Assembly: GCA_033239525.1 (NCBI GenBank)
Contig: BSYO01000024.1
Span: 12,085,268 to 12,149,267, forward strand
DNA from: Nepenthes gracilis
Taxonomy: Eukaryota; Streptophyta; Magnoliopsida; Caryophyllales; Nepenthaceae
DNA: 64,000 nt
Reading direction: 5' to 3'
In this document: in pieces, positions 1 through 10,640 of the stretch
Position numbering within the stretch: the first letter of the stretch is position 1
Layout: every line of letters begins with the position of its first letter
Program-made: the position numbers and the translations under genes
The notes under the pieces: model-generated
What the model was told of the DNA's origin: nothing
Databases searched by the model: none
The model's input: only the letters and a program-made list of their open reading frames with translations

Positions 1-975
1 TTATATCTTGGTATATCTTGTTAATTTCAGGATGAGTAGTATATCTGGATCGACTTTCATGATTTAATCATTCAACTACTCGTCATCCGGTATAAATAAT
101 CTATCCCAAAATCTCAAAATTTCGTCGGCACGGATATTAAAATCAACCCTGGAGTTCTCACTCAAGTCTCTGACAATATCCACCAAAAATAGATCATTCA
201 TCTGTCCATCCTTGATTCTCTTCAATATCTCCAGTTAGATTTGAAGATATGATAAAATCATCCGATTGCCTTGAGTATATCTCTGAATATTGTATTACTT
301 CATGCATTCAAGTATTTCCATCTTCTTAATCTTTAATCTCGCCACAAAATACGTCTGCCGACTCAAGGTATTAGCTACTACATTGACTTTCCCCGGTTAA
401 TACTGAATTTCATAGTCATAGCTCTTCAGAAAATCTATCCATCTCCTCTACCTTATATTTAGCTCTTTTTTAAAAAATATGTGCTTCAAACTCTTATAAT
501 CCGAATATACCAAAAATTTCTCGCCATATAAATAATGTCTCCAAATTTTCAGCGCAAAGATTATTGTTACTAATTACAAATCGTGGGTAGGATAGTTCTT
601 CTCGTGAACTTTTAGTTACCTCAACTCATAAGCAATGACTTTTCCGTGCTGCATCAAAATATAGTCTAATCCGGTTTTGGAAGTATTGCAATAAACCACA
701 AATCCACAAGTTCCTTCTAGAATTGTCAAAATTAGAGCAGTTGTTAACCGATTCTTCAATGTTTGAAAACTTTATTCATATTCATCCGTCCAGTCAAATT
801 TAGTTTTCTTCTTTGTCAACTGAGTGAGAGGTATAACAATTCCAAAAAAATTCTTTACAAACATTCGATAATAGCTAGCCATGTCTAAGAAACTCCAAAC
901 TTCAATCACCATTATAGGGCGACTTTAACTAGTAATACCTTTGACCTTCTTTGGATCAACCAAAATGCCTCCTTT
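1..975 (-). pseudogene. Decayed Ty3/gypsy chromovirus (Del/Tekay-like) pol: RT end, RNase H, start of integrase
   Basis: Read on the minus strand, 975 down to about 860 gives the late reverse-transcriptase segment starting GILVDPKKVKGI and then WSFLDMASYYRMFVKNF. Next come LTQLTKKKTKFDWTDEYE, RNase H text (HEKNYPTHDL, ALKIWRHYLYGEKF, YSDYKSLKHIF), PGKVNVVA.TLSR, and finally the integrase N-terminal segment with LRFWDRLFIPDDE near 60-170. The domain order RT-RH-IN and these motifs are those of chromoviral gypsy elements of the Del/Tekay type. Several stop codons and small indels break the frame, so it is dead. The element runs off the left window edge. Its upstream RT portion is found flipped at 979-1071. 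Confidence 0.8.
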
Positions 976-978
976 TAG

Positions 979-1071
979 AATGCATTTGAGAGTTGCGTTC
1001 CAAACTCTTCAGGAGAAGAAATTATTCGTTAAATTGAAAAATTATGAATTTTGGCTCGAAGAAATTATTTG
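979..1071 (+). pseudogene. Inverted RT fragment of the same chromovirus
   Basis: On the plus strand this stretch reads MHLRVAFQTLQEKKLF followed by VKLKNYEFWLEE without a stop. This is the reverse-transcriptase segment that, in an intact chromovirus, lies immediately upstream of the GILVDPKK segment. That segment here starts at 975 on the opposite strand. The piece is therefore flipped relative to the rest of the element. Confidence 0.75.
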
Positions 1072-1750
1072 CTAAACAGTCTTTTGGACATGCCTTATTT
1101 TCGTCAATAAAATCGACACACATTCATCATTTTTATTGCTTTTCTTTGTGAGCACTATATTTGACAATCAATTCGGATATTAGACCTCCCTTATGAGGCA
1201 TGCGTCAAGAAATTTTTTAACTTTCTCTCTCATGACAATGAGTTTCTTTATAGAGTAGTTTCTTCATTTTGCTAGATAGGTTTGCTGTCAGAATTAAGAC
1301 TCAACCTGTGAACTATTACCTTGGTTGGAATTCCTAATATATTCGTCGTTGTTCATGCAAACATACTTGAGTTTTGCCGAAGAAAATTCATCAACTATTC
1401 ACATAGCTGACCCAGGAAAGAACCTCTGATCTACACACATTTCTTAGTCTCGTTCGGATCTAACGGGATTCGATCAATTGACTCACCGAATTGACCTTGT
1501 TGTATGGTTACTTCGTCTCGAATGTTAAATTCCTCAATCGGTTCATTTAAAATCGTCTAATTAATATGAGATAAGTAGCAGGTTTGACCGATGACCTGAT
1601 CGTCTAGAACCTTCTCGACTCCACATGTTGTAATAAATTTCATCTTTAAATGAGGGATTGACGTTACTGCTCCGAACGCCACCAAGTAAGATCATCCCAA
1701 TATGGCATTGTACTCTATTGCTTTAATTCGGTTGTTAGTTTGAGTTAGAT
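1062..1750 (-). pseudogene. Decayed Ty3/gypsy Tat-lineage pol: protease tail and RT start
   Basis: On the minus strand, from 1735 downwards, I read EYNAILG, AFGAVTSIPHLKMKFITTCG, VEKVLDDQVIGQTCYLSHIN, FA.TTTNILGIPTKVIVHRL, a stretch ending KKFFDACLIREV, and CVDFIDENKACPKDC. These are the protease C-terminal tail and the start of RT in Tat-lineage gypsy elements (compare family motifs YNAILGR, HLKMKFPT, VDFTDLNKACPKD). Stops and frameshifts are frequent. The lineage differs from the chromovirus at 1-975, so this is a separate element fused to it, not its upstream part. Confidence 0.75.
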
Positions 1751-2397
1751 TTGAAATTTGGTCTTTGCGTAATGTCTAATTTGATTTGCATCACATAAGA
1801 CTAGAATGATATACTATGTGCTTAAATTCCATTCCAATGAAATAAGTGGAACGCTTAATAAAATGTCTTTTGGATCTTCTATTTTCAATCAAGGGAGTTA
1901 TATGACACGTATCCTCAATTGGGAGGGGATGTTTTTGAATTGTCACCTAAGTAAAATGGATGCATTGGAACATATAATACATTCACTTGTGGGTCTTAGC
2001 TATGCACCATGGCAAATGTATTGTGCCACCTGCTTACTAGCATTTCTCTTCGAAATTGATCATGAAATAAGGATGTGCCATTTAAAAGGAAGTGTCATCA
2101 TATGAACCTTGCAAGAACATATAATTTTAGTACATCTCAAATTTGGCGTAGATCCATTATATTGTCAGTAATAATCTTTTTAATGGATAATTAGAAAATG
2201 CAGAGCCGAGAGAATGGGGCTTTATTTGAATATTCGAATGCAAATGCAATCCCGGTTGGATCTTTCGTAGCTAACAATCATGCGTATCAAAATTGTGCAT
2301 ATCGTAACAAAACAAATTTGAGGTAAGAGACTTTCATACAATTGATCCGAATTTGATCCATAAACGATGCATCCATTGCCAATATATTCTTCAAAAT
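1751..2397. other. No gene recognised
   Basis: The stretch follows the upstream end of the decayed gypsy protease. One open frame of 99 codons (1806-2105, plus) shows no family motif and no splice context that would support it. It is probably gag-side debris of the same retroelement or unrelated intergenic DNA. Confidence 0.4.
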
Positions 2398-3375
2398 TTA
2401 TTCAACCAATTCAAAATGTATAATCTTTTTTATATTGATATAAAAAAGATATAAAATAGAAGAAAATGGTGGTGGGCGCCCTGAGAATTAGAGAGAATGG
2501 GGATGAGAATATATTTTGAGGACTATACTCTTTCTGTGTGCTCATTTGATTGGGATTCCCAAGTGTGTCCCTCCCCGTTCTACGAGAAGGAAGTAAATAT
2601 ATAGAGGGTGAAGATTGCTTGGACGTTAAGGCAAATACTTGATTGTTGATTGATGATTGAGTCTGATATATGATGCAATCTTTGAATATTGACAAATTGG
2701 ATATCTCTTCCTTCTTCTAGGTGATTCTATATCAAGTCTGGATATATAGACTTGCAATCATGGCGGTTGCCATTCTGCATGTCGGAACGACTCATACCTC
2801 GTATGTGGGTAAATATTCCTAATGGAGTCTATCCAGCTTAAGGGAATAACGTCTGCCTTCAACGTGTTATGATAAGTTGTTTCATGGTGGTTGCTGTAAC
2901 CAACTAACGCACTTATTCTGGGTTGGGTATCGCACTGTCGAATCAGTTCAGTGTAATCGTTTTTGGGAGGCCCATCAATTAAAAGAGGAAGGGAACTTTT
3001 TGAGAGGCTAAAACTTGCTTGGTGAACGATTAGGGTGTCGTTGTTAAGGTGGTATGTGGAATTCTGAATCAGTTGGCCTACCCCTTTTGCTTGTAAGGTC
3101 CCTTAAAACAGAAGGTGGAGTGAAATAGGTGTTGGTTTATTTTGTTTTAGTTTTGGTGTTAAATTTGGTTTCACCGTGAATATCTAGACGGCACGTGAAC
3201 TGCCTATGCTCAGCCAAGCCAGTTTAGGCACCGCATAGAAAATAAAATATAAAATTATATAAAGTATTATAAAATATATATATCATACTTTATTTATTTT
3301 GTCAAATAATTTTAATATTGCAGTTTATAAAAAGTAGAAAATATTTATTTAATAATAACTTACTTAATTTTAGAA
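2398..3375 (+). repeat. Upstream copy of a tandem duplication covering the oxidase-gene promoter/intron
   Basis: This block repeats the 3408-5125 region in the same orientation. Shared landmarks are the ATGGTGGTGGGCGCC segment (2464 and 3532), the GATTGTTGATTGATGATTGA segment (2641 and 4031), the TTAAGGGAATAACGTC segment (2839 and 4346), a ~65-bp near-identical block around 2890-2960 and 4450-4520, and the tail near 3320-3375 and 5065-5125. The upstream copy lacks the site II promoter elements and coding exon 1 of the downstream copy, with other deletions, so it should not encode the protein. Confidence 0.75.
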
Positions 3376-3407
3376 TATTTTTATTATATCTAATCATTAA
3401 ATTTATT

Positions 3408-5125
3408 CAACCTATTCAAAATGTACAATGAAAATAAAATTTATTTTATATTTATTAAAAAATATAAAAATAAGTTTTTTAATTTTTAAAAATATTAAAA
3501 TATTCTTAAAATAGAACTATTATATATATATAATGGTGGTGGGCGCCTTGGACTCCAAACTATGGGCCCATGTTTCTTAAGGAGAAAAAGCCCAAATCCT
3601 TGCGAAGGCCACCACCTTTGAGAGAGAGAGAGACAAGGGTATCCTGTGATTATATAACAAATCAGATTTTGTTCAACAATTGTCTCCAATGGCTTCCCAA
3701 GTGTGATCTCTGTTCGCTAACAGCCATGGCGTTGAACAATGGATTGCGGTCATGTGCCTCCAAATTCCTGAATTCTTCTGCTCCATTTGAATCAAAACAA
3801 GGTAATCTTCGAATCAATGGTGTCTTGATTGGAGGTTATTCTACAGCTTGCTATCCACATTTTTTTTGGGTCTGCGCTTTTAATATGATCTTATAGATTC
3901 TTTGGATCTGATTGGTGGGTGTTATTGATTTGTTATGGAGGAATAAACTATTTTTCATATGGAGGCGAACTGTCTTATTTTGCGGAGAATGCGCGAGCTA
4001 GAGTGTTCATAGGTCAAATTCGTCGTACTTGATTGTTGATTGATGATTGAGTCTGATATATGATTAAATTTGTCCTTTAGGCATCTTTTGATGATCTATT
4101 GACAAATTGGGTGTTGATTCGTGGGTGTTTTTGTTGATATCTTTGTGGCCATTTCCTTTATTTAAGTTGGGTAAGGAGTAGATTGCTTCGCGGGACTGAA
4201 TTGAGCTTCTAAATTTGCATGTTGCGCAATTCCTTGTTTTTGGGGCCTTGACTCCGTTCATACCTCGTTGTTGTTTAAAATTCAACCGTTCTTGCTGATA
4301 GCCTATATAGGAGATTGAGCTCTTGATGGAGTGGAACTATACCAGCTTAAGGGAATAACGTCGGCCTTCTTTTACTTTGCTATTCAAGTCTTTTAACCGA
4401 CTTATATATCTGAAAAAAATGCTGTAAAATTTTATAGGAGGTTCATCATGGGTGGTTGCAGTAACCAACTAACGCACTTATTCTGGGTTGGGTATCGCAC
4501 TGTCGAATCAGTTCAGTGTAGTTGTTTAGGATTCACGGTTATTAGTTTTTGGTAAGGCCCATCAACGTAAAAGAGGAAGGGAACTTTTGAGAGAATAAGA
4601 TTATGGGGGCAAAAACTTGCGTCAAGTAGTTTGATGGTGTAGGTTCAAAGTGGTGAACTGAGTTGTGCTTAGACTTAGATGACCCCCTAAATTGATTGTT
4701 AAGGTGGTATGTGGAATGTAAAAGTGTGAATCAATTGACGCTTCATGTGGAGGGAATTGAAAAGAATTGAAGAGTTAGCCATGGAAGGTGAAATTTGTTG
4801 TGGGAGTTAAAAGAGAAAGGTGGAGTGAAATAGGTGTTGGTTTATTTTGTTTTAGTAGAATTAGTGGTGTTAAATTTGGTTTCTTTTGGACCGTCGACAT
4901 GTAAAAGCGACATGCCAAAAATATCCTAGTCTAGCACAGCACGTGAACTGCCTATGCTCAGCCAAGCCAGTTTAGGCACCGCTATAGAAAAATAAAATAT
5001 AAAATTATATAAAGTATTATAAAAATATATATATCATACTTTATTTATTTTGTCAAATAATTTTAATATTGCAGTTTATAAAAGTAGAAAAATATTTATT
5101 TAATAATAACTTACTTAATTTTAGG
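3408..5125 (+). repeat. Downstream copy of the tandem duplication, carrying exon 1
   Basis: This is the copy that contains the probable promoter, the 5' leader, coding exon 1 (3726-3801) and the first 1.3 kb of the large intron of the oxidase gene. It starts with ATTCAACCTATTCAAAATGTAC (imperfectly matching 2398) and ends near TTTACTTAATTTTAGG-type sequence around 5125. It is longer than the upstream copy because the latter has internal deletions. Confidence 0.75.
3563..3594 (+). promoter_or_regulatory. Site II element pair (TGGGCC/TGGGCT) in the oxidase-gene promoter
   Basis: TGGGCCCA lies at 3563-3570, a palindrome holding TGGGCC on both strands. AGCCCA, the reverse complement of TGGGCT, lies at 3589-3594. 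Clustered site II elements bound by TCP-type factors are a known hallmark of plant nuclear genes for oxidative-phosphorylation proteins, including cytochrome oxidase subunits. Their position 130-160 bases before the chosen ATG fits. A TATA-like run sits at about 3522-3534. Binding is inferred, not shown. Confidence 0.55.
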
Positions 5126-8100
5126 CTATATATATATTTTTTATTTTTTTTTTTGGTACTGTTACCGTCACTTATAGAGTCATTTTTTTACTAAAAATCA
5201 AAATGATTTGATTTCTGATGTGACTTTTTATATCTAACAAATTCTTAAAATTGATGTACATTTCTATTATTTTTGATGTCATCTTACTTCTTTTTCGCCT
5301 ATTTGACCCTCGGTACTGAAGGTTGACTTTAATGGCGTTGTACTTATTGGTAGGGGTTAAGAGATCCTATGCCATGATACAAACGCGGAAAATGTGTGCT
5401 TGCTATTCTTCTACCAATCCGAAATCTTGAATTCTGATATACTACCTGTAAAATTAGAAATGTAGTCGGATTATAAGTTGTAAAGAATTTCAGACGGTAT
5501 TGTATTTTCACTAACCAGTTGTGCTTCACGTCGAATATGTACTAAAAAAAGTAAATCTCATTTGCCAAGATGTTCCCGACTACATCTGCTGCTACTTGTT
5601 GCTTTAGCAGCTAGATTAAATAATTTCAATATTGATTATGGTATATACATGTTGTACATTGTATACAAATTGTAATGGATATAAGTTTTTATTTCTTTCG
5701 TAGTGTTAATCATCCCTGTGTTTGCATATAATTCTTCAAAATAGATATGCACTTACCTAAATTCACGTGGCGGTCCAAAATTGTATCGAGACATGCTAGT
5801 ATTGGAGAATTTTTTCAATATTTTAAATACTTTTCATAAAAATATTGTTAATTATAATATTAGTCAATATGTTATTTCAAATAAATTTAATATTTACTTA
5901 AAATTATTTTTTAAAATTTTATATTTAACTCTATCGTCAATATTATATGACAGAAATCATAATCATCCCAATAAAGAGCAAAGTCGTTTGTAAATGACAA
6001 CAATTGTCTCAATAGTAGATTTTGTGTTGTGTAATGGCTACTTGCAAGTTCGTTAATAGTGAAATAAAATATTTTTTAAAAAAATGTTTAATCAATTCAA
6101 CATCTTCCAATAAGTATCCATGATCGGTTCAACCATTGGAATATTTTCGTTATGAAAGATGGTTAAAATAAAATGGAAAGATATGCAGTGTCTAGCATTT
6201 AGGAAGTCGAGTCACATCGTGTTACGCAATCAATCTTCATCTTATAGCAGAGTTTTTCTATCGTTATAATGTTTTGAATTATTACTCCTGAAAAGAATAT
6301 ATTTTAATAAATAGAACAACATTCTTTAATTTTTTTCATATAAGAAAAAATAAATTGCAAAACATCCTTAATACAAAGATTAATAATATAACTTGTGCAT
6401 TTTATATGGAATAATTCACCCATTAAAATTAAGATTTAAATGAAGAAGTTGCAATATTATTATTTAAAATACTTTCAAAAGTTATAGAAAAATCTTATTA
6501 AATATTCCGTATTCATTTCTAATAGTATTAATTGCTTTAAAAGTTATGAAAATAATGTGTGGGTGTTCAAAAATTTTAAAACCAATAATTCCTTTTTTGT
6601 AATTTTTAATTTTTAGAAATCCAACATACACTAACACAAATATATTATAAGTTATAACATGATAACCGTGTATTACTAGTTGAAAATTTATTAGATTTTA
6701 CTTGTATTAATTGTGAAATTATTTTTTTTAATTGTAACAAAGACAGAGAGCATCATTTTTAACAATATGTCAGGATATTTTTATATAGTCAAATTGCAAA
6801 CACTTTTGCACGTATTTTTCACACTTGTAATGTTTTGCCATTTGAAAAGGGTTCATTGAGTGAATTACATATTTTATCAGTTTTTTTTTTTTATTTAGCT
6901 TCTGATCATATTGAAAAGCTCTAACCCTACCTTGTTCAAAAATATTAGTTCAATTTGAATTGAAGATATTCGCTGTCTCTTGTGCTTTTCCATGTGTCCA
7001 GTACTTTTAAAATTTTCATAAATATAACTTTTTTTAATATTTTTTATAAACGGTCCAATCTTAACTGTTAACTAATTTAATTTTAAAAAGTTACAATACA
7101 CTACTAGAAGATGTTTTTAGGGGGTGGCTAGAACTAGAAGTAGTAATAGTGGTATTTAGAGTAGGTTGTGATTTAGATATTTTATCTCTTATCAGTATGT
7201 GTATGAAGTATAGCGGGTGTGGGAGTATTAGAATAATTTTTTCATATCCTTGTTCTACTGAAATTAGAAAAATTCTATATCATAATTAATAATTAAGTTA
7301 TAAATTAATAATATTAATATATAAATTATAGATAAAAATTAATAAAAATAGTATTGTTGTATTAATATTATACTATCACTTATTGTACAAGAGTGAGAAA
7401 GTAGAGAGTTGAGAGAGCAGAGAGATGAGTTTATGTTGGTAAAGTAGGGATAGGGGTTTTTATAATTTTTTTATTTAATTAATTATTTTTATATAAAAAG
7501 GGGCAACGGTTACAGGGTCATTGCATTTAAAAAAACTTAAATGACGGGCTGTGTCATGCAACAGGCGGCACGGCCTCGTTACCATTGCTAAGTAGAATCA
7601 GGCTTTTTTTTATGTCATGAATTATTTTTCTGTTGGTGAGTACATGGTGGCATCCCATCATCCTTCTGGGCATCTTGAATAAATTATTTTCCTACAGGAG
7701 TAGGATCGTAATTATGTATCGATTATGAAACTGCTGCATAGAGTGATACTTTACTGAGGATGTAGAGTGTATATGTAATACCTGCTGTGCTTAAGGAAAC
7801 GTGTTTCATATTTAGGAGGATGCTATTTTGTCTTCCATTTTTTGTGTTTTTCCTTTTTTTTTTTCATGCTCTTTTATGGTCTAAAGTAATGTAGCCTTCA
7901 TATAAGTTTTATCACTAGAATGAAGTTCAATGATCTATAATAGCTAAAACTTGCATTTTGAACTTGATCTTTGAGAAGTCTATGTGTTCATATGGAGGGC
8001 ATAGGTTATGTTTTCTAATGCAATGTTCTATTGATTAAAAAAGCTTTTCCAATCCATGATCAATGGTGTTAACCATTTGGCAGAAGATATTCCACAACCA

Positions 8101-10264
8101 ATCAATTTGTCTCGTATCTTCAGGATGAAGTTTGATGATCTAATATCAATAGTGTTAACCATTTGGCACATGATAATAGTGTTAACCCCTAGTTTAGAAA
8201 TTTGATTGTCTCCCTGATTGCAACCTGGTCAAAGTTCATTCTTACTAAAGAAAAATTTTATCTTGAAGTTTAAAACTACTATAAGCTGATTCCAGCCAAT
8301 ATTGTTGTCTTTACGGCATCATTCCAATTAAAGCTTGCAGGGTATGTTTTTTAGATGGTATTGCAAGAAATTTGCAACTAAATGCAGTGATGACTCCAAT
8401 AATGATCAATTAACTGTCACTTCCTGCCTTTTTATCTTTTTAATCTAGATCATTGTTGTTCTTTGAGTATTGACATTTCATATTCTTTTGAAGATTCTAA
8501 GGATTTTTCAAGTATTGTAGGTATGCACCAAATCTGGTGTTGATTGTGTAGCTGTATGTTTTTATTATGCGTGATAGTCTTTGTTCGGGAGATGAGTTTC
8601 ATAGTAAAATGTTGACAAGCTAATTTCAGTAATTCTGGAGGAGGATGACCAACAAGTTCTAATTGAAGGTCAATAATTTCTTAAAGCATTTTGTTTCATT
8701 AACCTAAATGTATGCACGAGTCAAATGGGCAATCAATGCGTAGATTAAAGGAGGATTAGTGTAAAGGAAGAATCTTTCCAAAGTTTTATGTGATCATCAA
8801 ATATCTTTGGAGTTATATTGAAAGCCTACGATAGGATAGGATCGGTCAAATATTACATGGTTTAGAATACTGCTCTTTCAAAATGTAACATATGCAAAAG
8901 CCAAAACATAAGTTTTGCAGAATTTTAATGGTAAGATTTAACATTTCTGAACAATGGCATTTGTAGTCGGTTAATTGGGTGTGTTTTGTGATCTGAATAT
9001 ACCAGTATAAGTAAAAAAAAAAATTTATAAGATAGTTATTAGTCCTGCTATACATTGTAGATCAGAATGTCGGGCAATTAAATAGTAGCAAGTATAAAAA
9101 ACAAGTGTTGTGGAGATGAAAATACAAAGATGGAATATTAGAATCACACTAAGAGCTCAAATAAAAAATGATAATATTTATAAATACTTAGAAGTTATAT
9201 TTGTAAAAGATAAGATGAGGAAATAGTATTTAAGGTAGTTTGAACACTTAAAACGTAGGCCACATGAATTACTTGTGAGAAAATATGAGTTTGTTATAGT
9301 TGGATGAAATAAATAAAGAAGCAAACCTAGAAAAACTTGTAGTGAAGTGATAAAAATTATTTAAAATTACTTCTACTATTAGAGAATATTACTCTAAATC
9401 GAGTAAAATGATAAAAATTAATTTATATAACTGATTCGGTTAATGAAATTTAAGGCTTTACTTCTGTCGTCCACGGGTACCAAGTCGAAAATAGTAGTAT
9501 ATTTACCGTACTATTTCCCAATTGCTGCCAATTAGGCCAGAACATGCAGAGAAACAATGGGACAGAATTGAGTTTTCATTTCACAAGAATTTTTTTGTGA
9601 TTGTGAAGTAGTGCTGTCTTCTTGCTACTTCAAGCTTCTGGCAGGCCCTCAATCCCGTCTGCATAAATGAGTGTGGATTCTATTATTCATTTGTTGGCAG
9701 CGTAGATGAGAATATCAATGTTAATGTCAATTGCAAACATATTAGTATTAGACCTATCAAAGGCCAAATTTTTTTGCAAATCAATATCCCAAAGGGGATA
9801 TTAACCAATATATCAAAAAATATCAAATATATCGACTAATAAATAGCCGATACGATAACATATTATAATTTTATTGTAGTATTAAGATATATTGGTATTA
9901 GAGTACCCAATACCAATATATATCGGATAATATTTTACACATCGGTCGATATTTTACTATATGGGCAGCTATAAAACATATGTTTTGACATTTCGACTGC
10001 TCAATTGCAATTGCTTTCTTCTGTTTAATGACAGTGATCCGAGGATTCCACTCCAGTGGGATGAAAATGATGGCTGAAGGCCACGGCCATGGCCATGGCC
10101 ACGATGAACCATTCTATATTCATGCAAAGCACATGTACAATTTGGACAGGATGAAGCTTCAGCAGGTGAAGATGCCGCTCTTCGTCTGGACATGCGTCGG
10201 GATTGGGATCTTTGTGCCCATTTATGCCGTCGTATTCCAGCAGAGCAAGACCGCATCTGCTTAA
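3726..10264 (+). CDS. Mitochondrial single-pass protein, cytochrome c oxidase subunit/assembly-like (two exons)
   Basis: Exons 3726-3801 and 10035-10264 join in phase: exon 1 ends ...caag before gtaatc, and exon 2 follows ...atgacag, the split codon giving Val. The product has 101 residues. Residues 1-35 form an Arg/Ser-type presequence (MALNNGLRSCASKF, then RGFHSSGMK), as in imported mitochondrial proteins. A His-Gly tract (GHGHGHGHDEP) follows, then HAKHMYNLDRMK and one membrane span of about 20 residues (FVWTCVGIGIFVPIYAVVF) with a short QQSKTASA tail. The topology resembles small inner-membrane subunits of complex IV. I recall plant relatives annotated as cytochrome oxidase assembly/subunit proteins, but the exact subunit is uncertain. 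An in-frame ATG at 3570 would add 52 residues, but it overlaps the site II elements, so 3726 is preferred. The intron is 6.2 kb and carries a LINE fragment. Confidence 0.75.
5126..9080. other. Interior of the 6.2-kb intron, no gene recognised
   Basis: The stretch is AT-rich with many homopolymer runs and short non-homologous open frames. A less AT-rich patch at about 7500-7620 and T-rich prose-like sequence at 7640-8800 show no coding signature on either strand. It lies between the two exons of the oxidase-like gene. Confidence 0.5.
9090..9475 (+). mobile_element. RTE-type LINE 3'-end fragment in the intron
   Basis: In broken frames the plus strand reads KIQRWNIRITLR, then IFVKDKMRK, LR.FEHLKRRPHELLVRKYE, RSKPRKTCSEV, and ends ...FKALLLSS. 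This follows the C-terminal text of plant RTE LINEs (family pattern: DKMRE.RLRWFGHV.RRP..APVRR.E, GRGRPKKTW.EV, ending LRPCCCR-like). The end has ATTTAAGGCTTTACTTCTGTCG, a decayed form of the TTAAGGC-(TTG)n tail. It is short and multiply stopped. It is 5'-truncated, as is usual for LINEs. Confidence 0.6.
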
Positions 10265-10640
10265 CTTGTCGATGTCATAGGAAGTAAGTTGAGTGGATTC
10301 CTTCATCTTTTTGAGTCCATGTTTCAGCATAATGGTCCCTTCAAATTTCTGACGTGTTTATTTCCGTCCTGTTTTTGCTTGATTGTGGTCTTTCTTTCTT
10401 TGCTTGAACACGAAAATAAGCAATTTAGCAATGAATCTTTGATTCTACAGAGGATGTTTGTTGTTTTGCTCTTAGTTCCTCAGGCCACATGTATATCATG
10501 AACCCTAGCAATTCAACTCCCTTTCTAAATAGAAGGCATGGCCGGAATGTCGAATCGCCTTTGACTAGAAGGAAGGACTCGAGGATATGATCCGAGAAAG
10601 CTTTTGGGTGTAATCCTTTCTGTTTAAAAGTAAAATTGCA
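10265..10640 (+). other. Probable 3' UTR of the oxidase-like gene
   Basis: Directly after the stop codon comes a T-rich, non-coding stretch with no further conserved frame. AATAAG-type sequence at 10413-10418 could serve as a polyadenylation signal; this is inference. Confidence 0.35.

Noticed and set aside
1806..2105. A 99-codon plus-strand open frame
   Set aside because: No family motif and next to decayed retroelement; the length is expected by chance in such DNA.
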